A DNA stretch of 64,000 nucleotides. Origin: Anaerolineales bacterium. Lineage in GTDB: Bacteria; Chloroflexota; Anaerolineae; JAAEKA01. Below, one piece after another: positions 50,505-59,226 of this stretch; position 1 is the stretch's first letter; each line of letters starts with the position of its first letter. The notes below the pieces were generated by a model. It did not search any database. It saw only the letters and a list, made by a program, of their open reading frames with translations, and was not told the origin of the DNA. The stretch lies in assembly GCA_020634615.1 (NCBI GenBank), contig JACKBI010000008.1:186001-250000 (forward strand), in the 5' to 3' direction. The position numbers and the translations under genes are program-made.

Positions 50505-51217
50505 GAAGATATTGTATCACAGCCGCGGAAGTGGATACAAACGGCGTACACCGCTCATGGAAGTATATTCTCGATGGCACGAACGGGCAGTGGGCGGCCA
50601 TCCGATTGCCTGAGCCGCACCAGTTGAACAGGCTGTCTTCGTGTAGCGGTTTAGTCGAGAAACGGGGAAGGGGACAGGGACGAGTCGAGGATGGAGAAAG
50701 TTAACCGGTCAACCGTATCAGGCGCAGTGGAGCAAGATACCGCGTGAGCTGGCGGCGTTATTACAGCCCAGGAGAACAATATACTTACAGCAGGCGATCA
50801 GCGACCAGTCAGCGAATCGAGCCAGTGAAGGCTCAGCGGGATCCGCGCTATGTCAAGACAAGACAGGCGTATGGTCAGCACTGCAAGGAAGTTACCATAA
50901 CAATCATAGTGTGTACATCAATATCTGCGGCTTTCCGCCCACCTTGGCCACTTCTGGCAACGTTGCCAGGTTGCAGGAGCTATGAGCACAGACGAAATCT
51001 GCTGTCCCTCTGTATTCCGGCGCAGGAATTCTGCCTGAAATATAACTTTCTAGAGAAGCACTGCCACGTCAATGCGCTGCTGCGGGCTGCAATTTCCCGC
51101 CTGACACCATCCCTTCACGCACTTCCCCACTGCATAATAACTTGAATGTTGTTTTATGTTAACCTCGTCGCTTGTAGACGCCATACACGAAGTCGTTAGA
51201 ACTGGACTCAGCCCGGG
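50505..51217. other. 713-bp region without a credible gene, lower GC
   Basis: Noticeably AT-richer than its surroundings (for example CATAACAATCATAGTGTG, ATATAACTTTCTAG). Frames such as a 133-codon one from GTG 50744 lack a ribosome site and family resemblance. The region holds the promoter of the S41 gene at its left end and the terminator zone of hflX at its right. It may be a decayed gene or foreign remnant. Confidence 0.4.
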
Positions 51218-52564
51218 TTATTGCTCTTCCAACTCACGGAACTTTGCTGCCAGATGCGGTGGCAGCTTGCCGCGGATCAGCACGCCGTCAGACGTGTGTT
51301 TCTCCGACTGGATCAGGCCGTGGACGTGCCACTGGTTGACCAACTCGCCTTGATCGTACGGTATCAACGCCTCGACGGTGACCAGGTTCCGGTTCATGAC
51401 CGCTTCTACCCGGCTCAGCAGCTCTTCGATGCCCTGTCCCGTCGCGGCTGAGACAGCAACGGCGTCTTTGAACTCCGCTCCCAGGTCGGCTGCGACTTCG
51501 TCCGCATCAGGTAGCAGGTCCACTTTGTTCAGCGCTGTAATGATCGGCCGATCGGTGACGCCGAGATCCCGCAGCACCTCCCCGACCGTGCTGGCCTGCT
51601 GCATTGCATTGTCGTGCGTTATGTCAACGACATGGACCAGTAGATCGGACTCGGCGATCTCCTCCAGCGTGGCGCGGAAGGCTGCTACCAGCGTCGTCGG
51701 CAGCTTCTGGATGAAGCCCACCGTGTCAGTTACCAAGACCTCTCGCCCGCCAGGCAGCTTAACCCGTCGCGTCGTCGGATCCAGCGTCGCAAAGAGCATG
51801 TCCGCCGTCAGCACGTCGGCGTCCTTGCCCTCAGGACCGGCCAGCCGCGTCAGCGCGTTGAGCAGCGTGCTCTTGCCGGCGTTGGTATAACCGACCAGCG
51901 AGACCGTGCTGAGCGACGCTGTTTTTCGCTTCTGACGGTGACGCTGGCGATGGGCGCGAACTTCCTCCAACTCGCGCTTCAAATGCGCGATGCGGCGGTT
52001 GATCTCGCGGCGGTCGACTTCGAGTTGCGTCTCACCGGGACCGCGCAACCCTACGCCGCCAGAACCGCCGCGTGCCGTGCCGCCACCGGCCTGCCGGGCC
52101 AGGTGTGTCCAGGCCCGGGTCAAGCGCGGCAGGCGGTATTCGTACTGCGCCAGCTCAACCTGCAGCGCGCCCTCGCGGGTGTGCGCATGCTTGGCGAAGA
52201 TGTCGAGGATCAGTGCGGTGCGGTCGAGCACCTTAATGTCCTCGTTCTTGACGGCTTTTTCGATCTCGCGCTGCTGGCGCGGGCTGAGTTCCTCGTCGAA
52301 GAGGATCGCGGTCGCGTTGTTCTCGGCCAGCAGATCCAGCACCTCCGCCAGCTTGCCGGAACCGATCAGGGTCGCCGAATTGGGTGTGCTGATGCGCTGA
52401 AATGTTTCCCCGACCACCCGCACGCCCGCCGTTTCGGCCAGTTGTTCCAACTCGGCCAGCGAATCGAGCACGTCAAACGATCCCGGATCGGATTTGAACT
52501 CGATGCCAACCAGGATAGCGGTTTCTTCAGGCAAGTCGGGATAGAAGTAGCGGTCGTCGGTCAA
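51218..52564 (-). CDS. hflX: GTPase HflX
   Basis: 448 residues. Ribosome-associated GTPase that splits or rescues ribosomes under stress. N-terminal nucleotide-binding domain (ATLIGSGKLAEV, ILFDEELSPRQQREIEKAV), Gly-rich linker GGGTARGGSGGVGLRGPGETQLE, coiled coil, then the G domain: G1 GYTNAGKST, G3 DTVGFIQKLP, G4 NKVD, G5 SAATGQG. All typical. ATG 52564 overlaps the aminotransferase stop by ATGA. Confidence 0.96.
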   Translation of the reverse strand: MTDDRYFYPDLPEETAILVGIEFKSDPGSFDVLDSLAELEQLAETAGVRVVGETFQRISTPNSATLIGSGKLAEVLDLLAENNATAILFDEELSPRQQREIEKAVKNEDIKVLDRTALILDIFAKHAHTREGALQVELAQYEYRLPRLTRAWTHLARQAGGGTARGGSGGVGLRGPGETQLEVDRREINRRIAHLKRELEEVRAHRQRHRQKRKTASLSTVSLVGYTNAGKSTLLNALTRLAGPEGKDADVLTADMLFATLDPTTRRVKLPGGREVLVTDTVGFIQKLPTTLVAAFRATLEEIAESDLLVHVVDITHDNAMQQASTVGEVLRDLGVTDRPIITALNKVDLLPDADEVAADLGAEFKDAVAVSAATGQGIEELLSRVEAVMNRNLVTVEALIPYDQGELVNQWHVHGLIQSEKHTSDGVLIRGKLPPHLAAKFRELEEQ

Positions 52565-53739
52565 AGCGTCGGTTCCCGGTGAAGTTGTACCGTTCTCATG
52601 CGGGCCAGGGCTTCCTGCAGCTTGCCGGTTTCCTGCCCGATGCTGATGCGCACGTAGCCCGCACCGCTGGGACCGTAGGCGTCGCCAGGTGTGATGCTGA
52701 CGCCGGTTTCCAACAGTATCTTGTCGGCGAAGCCCTTGGACGTGTAGCCTTCCGGCACCTTGGCCCAGACGTAAAGACTGGCCTGCGGGGTGTCAGCTTG
52801 CAGGCCCATGCCGCGGACCGTTTCCAAGACAAGGTCGCGGCGGTGCTGGTATGCCAGGTTGCGCTCCTGCATCCACGATGTGTCGCCGGTGAGACCTGCC
52901 GTCGCGGCGTCTTGAATAGCACGGAAGATGCCGCTGTCGATGTTGCTCTTGGTCTGCAGCAACGCCTTGACGGCCACTGAGTTGCCGACGGCCATGCCGA
53001 CGCGCCAGCCCGCCATGTGGTGGCTCTTGCTCAGCGAGTTGAACTCCAGCACCACATCCTTGGCACCCTTTACCGACAGGACACTGGGCGCCTCGTAGCC
53101 GTCGAAACAGACGTCGGCATAGGGCAGGTCTGAACAGAGCAGGATTTCGTAGCGGCGGCAGAAGTCGACCGCCTCTTCATAGAAGCTGAACGGCGCAGCC
53201 GCCCCGGTCGGATTGTTAGGATAGGAAATCCACATCAGTCGCGCTTTGCGCGCTACGTCTTCGGGGATCGCTTGCAGATCGGGCAGCCAGCCGAGCCGCT
53301 GCTCCAGGGCGACGAAGTAGACGTCAGCATCGGCCAGCTTGGCGCCCATCTGATAGGTTGGATAGCCCGGGTCGGGAACGATGGCAAGATCGCCGGGGTC
53401 GAGCCAGGCCAGCGCGATGTTTGCCAGGCCCTCTTTGGAACCGATCAGCGGCAGAACTTCGCTGGCCGCATCCAACGTGACGCCGAAACGGGATTGGTAG
53501 TAGTCTACAATGGCTTTCTTCAGCTCGGGGCGACCGCCGTAGCCGGCGTATCCGTGGTTCTTCGGGTTGCGCGCCGACTCTTCGAGAGCGTCGATGATGA
53601 ATGCGGGCGGCGGCTCGTCCGGTTCGCCGATGTCGAGACGGATGATGTCCAGCCCTTCAGCTGCCAGCTTGTTCAGCCGCGCGCCATGCGCGGCAAAGAC
53701 GTACATGGGTACGTTTTCCAGTCGTTTTGCAGGTCGCAT
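52561..53739 (-). CDS. Class I/II aminotransferase (LL-DAP aminotransferase-like)
   Basis: 392 residues, fold-type I PLP enzyme: RLDIGEPDEPPP, GYGGRPELKKAI, PDPGYPTYQMGA, SYPNNPTGA (cofactor Asn), SDLPYADVCFDGY, and the Schiff-base Lys in NSLSKSHHMAGWRVG. Closest by eye to the DapL / alanine-aspartate aminotransferase group. The final DISIGQE Arg motif (YVRISIGQ) binds substrate carboxylate. Specific substrate cannot be assigned. Coupled to hflX by a 4-nt overlap. Confidence 0.88.
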   Translation of the reverse strand: MRPAKRLENVPMYVFAAHGARLNKLAAEGLDIIRLDIGEPDEPPPAFIIDALEESARNPKNHGYAGYGGRPELKKAIVDYYQSRFGVTLDAASEVLPLIGSKEGLANIALAWLDPGDLAIVPDPGYPTYQMGAKLADADVYFVALEQRLGWLPDLQAIPEDVARKARLMWISYPNNPTGAAAPFSFYEEAVDFCRRYEILLCSDLPYADVCFDGYEAPSVLSVKGAKDVVLEFNSLSKSHHMAGWRVGMAVGNSVAVKALLQTKSNIDSGIFRAIQDAATAGLTGDTSWMQERNLAYQHRRDLVLETVRGMGLQADTPQASLYVWAKVPEGYTSKGFADKILLETGVSITPGDAYGPSGAGYVRISIGQETGKLQEALARMRTVQLHREPTL

Positions 53740-53814
53740 ATCAGTTCATTTTCTCCATGTGTGATTTGGTGGATTGTGCGTTTAGTTTGGCAGTAAGGCA
53801 AGCAGCAACTGGTA

Positions 53815-54846
53815 CTACTGCCCCTGTTTTTCAAGATACACCTCCAGCACCCGCCCCACTCGTTCGAGGCTGCCGGAGGAAAGTTTGTCGGGCGTGTCGC
53901 CCGTAGTTCGCAGGTAGGAGTAGTCCGAGTCAACGATGGCTGAAGTCGGTAAGCCGAGATCCGCAAACAGTTGCACGCTGCTGTCAGGCGCCGCCGATGT
54001 TTCGGGAACAAACCAACGAGCGTATCCCAATTGTTCAGCCACTGCCCAAAGATCAGCCGCTACCTGCGGGTCGCCATTGGGCAGGATCGTGAAGCGCTGA
54101 TCCGCGTCGCCTGCCAGATCGACAAGGATGACAGCCTTGACGTTGTCAGGCAGTGCTTGCGCCAACGCGCTTGCACCCGAGTCGGCTTCCTGGACGCTGC
54201 CATCAACTGACGCCGGCGTGTACTTGCCATCCAGAAAGGCGAGCCACACCTGCCCGTTCAGTGCGTCCTTGTCCAACGATCTGGCCAACTCCAACAGGAT
54301 GGCGGGGCCGCTGGCGCCATCATTTGCGCCGGGTGACGGCGTCAGCCGATTGGCCTCGTCGGGATCCAGATCAGAAACCGGCGCAGTATCATAGTGAGCC
54401 GCCACCACGATGATATCACCGTTGCCGCTGCGGGCGATAATGTTGGTGTGTTGCAGGTCCTCTACCGTGAAAGATTGCTGTTGCAGTCCCCAGGCGCTCT
54501 GGCGCAACTGGCCAATCATCTGACCGACGGCCGCCAGATGACCGTCCGATCCGACCACTCGCGGCCCGGCGTCCACCAGATCCGTCGCTATTCTGGCCGC
54601 TAACTGACCGTCGAACGTGTCTCGTTGAGGCTGCGGTGTTGCTGCGACAGTTCCCGGTTGTTCCGCCCTGGGAGGCGCGGTCGGCGTGGTGGTCGGCGTC
54701 TCGGTCGGAACAACGGCGACTGCCTTGTAGACACCGCGGGCTGTCGTTGCGATCCACGCGATGGCCGCGACGAAAATCAACAGCAGCAGCAGCTCCAGCC
54801 AGTTGTTGCGCAGTCGTTGGCCAAGACCAGGCCGGGTTTCTTCCAT
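53815..54846 (-). CDS. M28-fold membrane protein with degenerate metal site
   Basis: 343 residues: N-terminal TM helix (about 19-36), Thr/Pro stalk, then an M28 (aminopeptidase / glutaminyl-cyclase) domain outside. Conserved: VVAAHYDTAP (His151), GANDGASG (Asp176), VDLAGD (Asp243), and TPDKL. Deviating: the FxDGEE motif is FLDGKYT (both catalytic/metal Glu replaced by Lys208 and Tyr209) and the last ligand His is Arg313 (YLRTTGDTPDK). So zinc binding and peptidase activity are doubtful; it may be a binding or scaffold protein. 5 nt after der in the same direction. Confidence 0.82.
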   Translation of the reverse strand: MEETRPGLGQRLRNNWLELLLLLIFVAAIAWIATTARGVYKAVAVVPTETPTTTPTAPPRAEQPGTVAATPQPQRDTFDGQLAARIATDLVDAGPRVVGSDGHLAAVGQMIGQLRQSAWGLQQQSFTVEDLQHTNIIARSGNGDIIVVAAHYDTAPVSDLDPDEANRLTPSPGANDGASGPAILLELARSLDKDALNGQVWLAFLDGKYTPASVDGSVQEADSGASALAQALPDNVKAVILVDLAGDADQRFTILPNGDPQVAADLWAVAEQLGYARWFVPETSAAPDSSVQLFADLGLPTSAIVDSDYSYLRTTGDTPDKLSSGSLERVGRVLEVYLEKQGQ

Positions 54847-54851
54847 TTGGC

Positions 54852-56213
54852 TTATTCCTCGTTGCGGTTGCGGAAGATCATTTTGATTGGCGTGCCCTCG
54901 AAGGGGTGAAAGGCCCTGATTTGGTTTTCCAGAAAACGCTGGTAGGTGAAATGGACGAGTTCAGCATCGTTGACGAAAAACACAAACGTTGGCGGTGCAA
55001 CTTTGGCCTGCGTGGCATAGTAGAAACGCAGTTGCCGGCCGGTCTTGCTGGGCTGTCTGTGGCGCACAACGGCGTCCTGAACGATGCGATTGACGTCAGA
55101 TGTCGGAATTCGTACGTTGCGCTCTTCCTGGACATGGCGGGCAATGGGGATCACCTTCTGTACACGCTGGCGGGTCAACGCCGAAATGAAGAGCAGCGGC
55201 GCAAAATCCATGAATTTCAGCTCGGAGCGGACACGTTGAGTGAACTCATGCATCGTATGAGTGTCTTTTTCGACCAGGTCCCATTTGTTGACCACCACCA
55301 TGATGCCCTTCAGTTCATCCAGCGCATAGCTGGCGACGTGGGCATCCTGTGCAGTCACGCCCTGGACGGCGTCGATCACTAGCAGAACGACATCGGATCG
55401 CTGGATGGCGCGCATGGCGCGCATCACGCTGTATTTTTCGATCCCCTGTTCGACCCGGCCGCGCCGTCGAACACCTGCCGTGTCGATCAGCACGACCTCC
55501 TCCCCTTCCCACATCAACCGCGTGTCGATGGCATCACGAGTTGTGCCGGCGATGTCGCTTACGATAGCCCGTTCCTGACCGAGCAATGCGTTGAGTAGCG
55601 ACGACTTGCCAACGTTGGGGCGCCCAATGATCGCCAGCTTGAGAGTATCGTCGTCATCCTCGTCTTCGGGTGTCACCGGCAGGTTTTCTAACACTGCGTC
55701 CAGCAGGTCGCCTACGCCGGCGCCGTGGATAGCGGAGATCGGGAACGGCTCTCCCAGCCCGAGTTCGTAGAATTCGACCGCCGCCAGACGTCGCGCCTGG
55801 TTGTCCGCCTTGTTAGCCGCCAGGATCACCGGCTTCTGGCTGCGGCGCAGCACATCAGCGACATCCTCGTCACCGCCGGTTACGCCCTCCCTGGCATCCA
55901 CCAGAAAGATGACCGCGTCGGCCTCCGCGATGGCAATCTTCGCCTGCTCAACAATCTCTCGTCGGAACTGGCGCGAAGCCGTGCTCAGCGGATCCGGCCC
56001 AACGCCGGCTTCGGTGTCACTGGTGAGGTCGATGCCGCCGGTGTCAACCAGCGTGAACGGCACCGCTGTCCACTCGGCATCCGCGTACAGCCGGTCACGC
56101 GTCGTGCCGGGAAGGTCTTCGACGATGGCCAGCCGATGGCCGGCTATTCGATTAAACAGCGTGGACTTACCCACGTTTGGTCGCCCTACCAGAGCGACAA
56201 TTGGCGTTGCCAT
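54852..56213 (-). CDS. der: Ribosome-assembly GTPase Der (EngA)
   Basis: 453 residues, two tandem G domains and a KH-like C-terminus. Domain 1: GRPNVGKSTLFNR, DTGGIDL, NKADN. Domain 2: GRPNVGKSSLLNALLGQERAIVSDIAGTTRD, DTAGVRRRGRVEQGIEKYSVMR, NKWDL. C-terminal RQLRFYYATQAKVAPPTFVFFVND. Essential factor for 50S subunit maturation. Last TTPxxxxNR variants are normal. ATG 56213; the 225-bp gap upstream shows no convincing promoter. Confidence 0.97.
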   Translation of the reverse strand: MATPIVALVGRPNVGKSTLFNRIAGHRLAIVEDLPGTTRDRLYADAEWTAVPFTLVDTGGIDLTSDTEAGVGPDPLSTASRQFRREIVEQAKIAIAEADAVIFLVDAREGVTGGDEDVADVLRRSQKPVILAANKADNQARRLAAVEFYELGLGEPFPISAIHGAGVGDLLDAVLENLPVTPEDEDDDDTLKLAIIGRPNVGKSSLLNALLGQERAIVSDIAGTTRDAIDTRLMWEGEEVVLIDTAGVRRRGRVEQGIEKYSVMRAMRAIQRSDVVLLVIDAVQGVTAQDAHVASYALDELKGIMVVVNKWDLVEKDTHTMHEFTQRVRSELKFMDFAPLLFISALTRQRVQKVIPIARHVQEERNVRIPTSDVNRIVQDAVVRHRQPSKTGRQLRFYYATQAKVAPPTFVFFVNDAELVHFTYQRFLENQIRAFHPFEGTPIKMIFRNRNEE

Positions 56214-56438
56214 GTTTTTTTCTGATTCCTGTCGCGATGTGCGACCCTACGATACACCGCCCGCGGCGCATCAATGTTCAACTAGACAGAAAACCTGTCA
56301 CGCGATTCGCATAGCGTAGTTTGGTTTGTTTGTGTGAAAAATGAGGTTGAAAGGTGTAGTATATCGACTACACGAAACGGATATGTTATCAGCCATGACA
56401 GGACCTACGCGTTGCCCAAGATCTCGGTTGCGGCAAGC

Positions 56439-57212
56439 CTACCAGCCGGCGACAGTATTCTCCAGTGCCCCGATGCCGGTCACTTCAACCACAACCCTGT
56501 CCCCCGCTGCCAGAGGGGACACACCACTGGGTGTGCCGGTAAGCACCACGTCTCCTGGCTCCAGCGTCATGAAGGCCGTGATGTATACAAGTAAGCTCGG
56601 GACATCGAACACCATAATACGGGTCGAAGCCTGCTGCCTGACAGTGTCATTGACGCGACAGGTAACGAGTTGGTTCTGCCAGTCCAGGTCAGTTTCGATC
56701 CACGGTCCCAGTGGGCAAAACGTGTCAAAGCCTTTGGCCCGACTCCACTGGCCGTCCCGGCGCTGTAAATCGCGCGCCGTTACATCGTTGGCAGCGGTGA
56801 AACCGAGAACACAGTCTATGGCTGTATCGCGCGTCAGATTGCGCGCCCGCTGCCCGATGACCACAGCGAGTTCAGCCTCGTGCTCGACTCGCTGCGACAG
56901 CGGGTTAAGCACGATCGCCTCGCCCGGCCCAAGCAAGGAACTGGGCGGCTTGAGAAAGATCAGCGGTTCCTGAGGAACCTCAGCGCCATGCTCGGCAGCA
57001 TGTTCGGCATAGTTGCGGCCGACGCAGACGATTTTGCTCGGCTGACAGGGCGCCAACAACCGGACAGCGGACAGGGGAATCGACGCGCCGGACCGCAGTC
57101 GGTCGGTCATCGCAGGCGACGCCGGCAAACTTGCCAGTGGCGTCACATCGTCGCCCTCGATCAATCCATAGATTTCGCCCCCATCTTGCAGTGCGACACG
57201 CGCTATTCGCAT
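56439..57212 (-). CDS. Fumarylacetoacetate-hydrolase family protein
   Basis: 257 residues. The FAH domain binds a divalent metal through VEHEAELAVVIG (two Glu) and TAANDVTARDLQRRDGQWSRAKGFDTF (Asp, Lys), with the substrate loop LTGTPSGVSPLAAGD. Members hydrolyse or decarboxylate acylpyruvates and 2-hydroxyhepta-dienedioate-like compounds. Length and KIVCVGRNYAEHAAE suggest the acylpyruvase / oxaloacetate decarboxylase type. ATG 57212 follows GAAAGG. No aromatic-catabolic genes are near, so a housekeeping clean-up role fits better. Confidence 0.9.
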   Translation of the reverse strand: MRIARVALQDGGEIYGLIEGDDVTPLASLPASPAMTDRLRSGASIPLSAVRLLAPCQPSKIVCVGRNYAEHAAEHGAEVPQEPLIFLKPPSSLLGPGEAIVLNPLSQRVEHEAELAVVIGQRARNLTRDTAIDCVLGFTAANDVTARDLQRRDGQWSRAKGFDTFCPLGPWIETDLDWQNQLVTCRVNDTVRQQASTRIMVFDVPSLLVYITAFMTLEPGDVVLTGTPSGVSPLAAGDRVVVEVTGIGALENTVAGW

Positions 57213-57304
57213 CAGAACAACCTTTCCCGATGATCGCGAGCTGGCACACCGCCAGCCCGAAGTGCTCGCAGCCATGAACCCATGACCCAAAGCGAAATTG
57301 GCAG

Positions 57305-58168
57305 CTACGACAACTGCCAGATGCCGTTGACCTCAACCATCTCAGCGCCGCAGTGTGAACAGCGCAGACCGGCCTCCTGCACCACCATAGCGGCCTGCGT
57401 GCAGCGGCTGCATCGAGTCATCTCGGGCCAGTCACCCTGCGCGATTGCGGCCGGTGCGGGATCCTTAACCGCCAGCACCCGGTCGTAATCGACCTGCCAT
57501 GGCGTGATGCTGACATAGGAACACCCGTGCTTGCGCAGCAGATCCGCCAGTTGCTCACGACCATAGCGCCTGCCGGGAAACAGATACGACTGCCAGCCAA
57601 CCCGATTGGTCATAACCAGCAACCCAGCCGGTCGGGTCACACGAACCAACTCGACGATCACAGCCAGCGGTGCTGGCATGAACTCCAACGCTTCCAGACA
57701 TGAGACTATTGCGAAAGCGTTGTCGACAAAGGGCAGCGTTGCAGCATCATGTTGCAAAAACACCACTTGCCCCTCGGCCGCAATGTTTTCCAGGTTTTGA
57801 CGCGCCTGCGCCAACATGGGCCGCGAGCTGTCAAGACAGACAAATCGGGTATCGCGCCCATCGGACTGGAGGACGGCCTGCACAAAACGGCCCGTTCCCG
57901 TCGCAACGTCGAGAATCCAGACGGGCTGAGACGACTCCTCGGCCCGCTCCGCCAGAAAGCGCGCCACGGGCTCGCCGACGAAATGTCGCTCGTAGCGCTC
58001 GTCGTACTCCTTCACCCGATCATAGCGGCTGGCGTAGCGGTCGTACAGCCTCGTGACGACCCGCGGCCCCAGGTATGCGCCTTCAGTGGAAACCAACAGC
58101 CAGTAGAGGGCAACAGCCACCGTCGCGGCAAGAGCCAGCACCGCCAGCACCCAACCGGCGGGCGGCAT
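57305..58168 (-). CDS. Membrane-anchored SAM methyltransferase with zinc ribbon
   Basis: 287 residues: one N-terminal TM helix (GWVLAVLALAATVAVALYWLLV), a class I methyltransferase domain (WILDVATGTGRFVQAVL for SAM, FVCLDSSRPMLAQA, LPFVDNAFAIVSCLEALEFM), and a C-terminal ribbon with C-x2-C ... C-x2-C (CSRC, CSHC). ATG 58168 shares its A with the upstream stop (TGATG), so it is coupled to the multi-TM gene. Possible substrate: a lipid or quinone at the membrane. Both the TM anchor and the ribbon are unusual additions to this class. Confidence 0.82.
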   Translation of the reverse strand: MPPAGWVLAVLALAATVAVALYWLLVSTEGAYLGPRVVTRLYDRYASRYDRVKEYDERYERHFVGEPVARFLAERAEESSQPVWILDVATGTGRFVQAVLQSDGRDTRFVCLDSSRPMLAQARQNLENIAAEGQVVFLQHDAATLPFVDNAFAIVSCLEALEFMPAPLAVIVELVRVTRPAGLLVMTNRVGWQSYLFPGRRYGREQLADLLRKHGCSYVSITPWQVDYDRVLAVKDPAPAAIAQGDWPEMTRCSRCTQAAMVVQEAGLRCSHCGAEMVEVNGIWQLS

Positions 58169-59058
58169 CAACCAATCCCAAAGCCAAGCGCCAGCGAACT
58201 GCACGCCACTGCGCCCAGCCACCATGCCTGCGACGCGCCCAGCCGGCTGCTGGTGCGGCCACTTTGAGCCAACAGCGGCGGCACAGTCAGCAGCAGCGTG
58301 ACGACCGCAGCCATCGGCAGATTGGCGACAACCAGGACACCGCAGATAACCGCTGTGCCCAAAGCGCCAAGCAGCAGGCTGGCAATACCAGGATCACGGC
58401 CAGCCCCGGTCACACTGGCAACCGCCAGGAAGACGTAACCGCCTGCCAGCCCCAACAGCCAGAGGCCGCGCGGCTGGTCCGGCCACGCCGCCACCGTCAA
58501 GATGCCCAGCGCAAAAGGTAGTCCAGCAACCACCAACGCGCGCATCCATGCCCAAAGATCTTGGAGATCCGCGCGGATGGCCGCCGAACCGACCAGCACG
58601 ATTGCTACGGCAGCCGTGGTGAGTAGCAGTGCAGTTGTTCCGAGCAAGTAGGCCACCAGCGCCGCGAGTCCAAGGAGCGGTAGGCCAATGCGAACAAGCT
58701 GCCCCAGCACGCCCGGTTTCTGCCAGCCAACCATGCGACCAAGAGGACTGAGTGGCGTCACGTAGGGCAGCGCAGGCCGCCGCGTCGTAAAGGCGTCCGG
58801 CAAGCCGCGGGTTGCTGTCAACTGCGTCCACAGCCCGCCCCATAGCATTCCGGCCAACACCAGCCCAAGTGCCAGCGTCACCCAGGAGACCAAACTGCGC
58901 GTCAGACCACCGGCGGCAGCCAGTCCCGCGATAAAGAACCAGCCGCCTGACAACCGCCAGGGTGAGCCAGCCAGCCACGCTTGTAAGGCCAGAAACGAGG
59001 TTTGCTCAACCTGTTCCGGCGTCGAAACCACGACCGCCGAGGGATGTTCGCTACTCAC
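58168..59058 (-). CDS. Multi-TM protein of unknown function
   Basis: 296 residues with a short polar N-terminus (SSEHPSAVVVSTPEQ) and about eight TM helices, no recognised motif. I chose GTG 59058 because TATAAT lies about 10 nt upstream; the longer frame from 59118 would include the promoter. Overlaps the methyltransferase gene by one base (TGATG), which suggests a membrane pair acting together. Confidence 0.65.
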   Translation of the reverse strand: MSSEHPSAVVVSTPEQVEQTSFLALQAWLAGSPWRLSGGWFFIAGLAAAGGLTRSLVSWVTLALGLVLAGMLWGGLWTQLTATRGLPDAFTTRRPALPYVTPLSPLGRMVGWQKPGVLGQLVRIGLPLLGLAALVAYLLGTTALLLTTAAVAIVLVGSAAIRADLQDLWAWMRALVVAGLPFALGILTVAAWPDQPRGLWLLGLAGGYVFLAVASVTGAGRDPGIASLLLGALGTAVICGVLVVANLPMAAVVTLLLTVPPLLAQSGRTSSRLGASQAWWLGAVACSSLALGFGIG

Positions 59059-59068
59059 AACGGGGGAG

Positions 59069-59074
59069 ATTATA
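59069..59074 (-). promoter_or_regulatory. -10 box of the multi-TM/methyltransferase operon
   Basis: TATAAT on the minus strand, 10 nt before GTG 59058; a TTGCAC 19 nt further upstream is a poor -35. The implied leader is 3-5 nt, so the message is nearly leaderless. Confidence 0.45.
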
Positions 59075-59111
59075 CCACAACACCTGACGGGCGGTGCAAG
59101 TGATGCTGGTA

Positions 59112-59153
59112 GCAACACGGGCCGGCAAGCTTAAGCTTGCCGGCCCGTGTTGC
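59112..59153. terminator. 42-nt perfect palindrome, likely terminator of the ECF operon
   Basis: 59112-59132 and 59133-59153 are exact inverted copies with no loop, centred on AAGCTTAAGCTT-like sequence. It follows the stop of the bactofilin-like gene at 59227. As RNA it would fold with a tip of a few bases; no T-run follows. Confidence 0.6.
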
Positions 59154-59226
59154 GTCACTGGTCAGGGGAGGTCGGTGTGGCCCGCAACGACAATCGATCG
59201 GGGTTGCGCCCCGCTTTCGGTTTGCG

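Noticed and set aside
50744..51145. 133-codon frame in the AT-richer island
   Set aside because: GTG start without ribosome site, no family resemblance, uneven composition; not supported as a gene.
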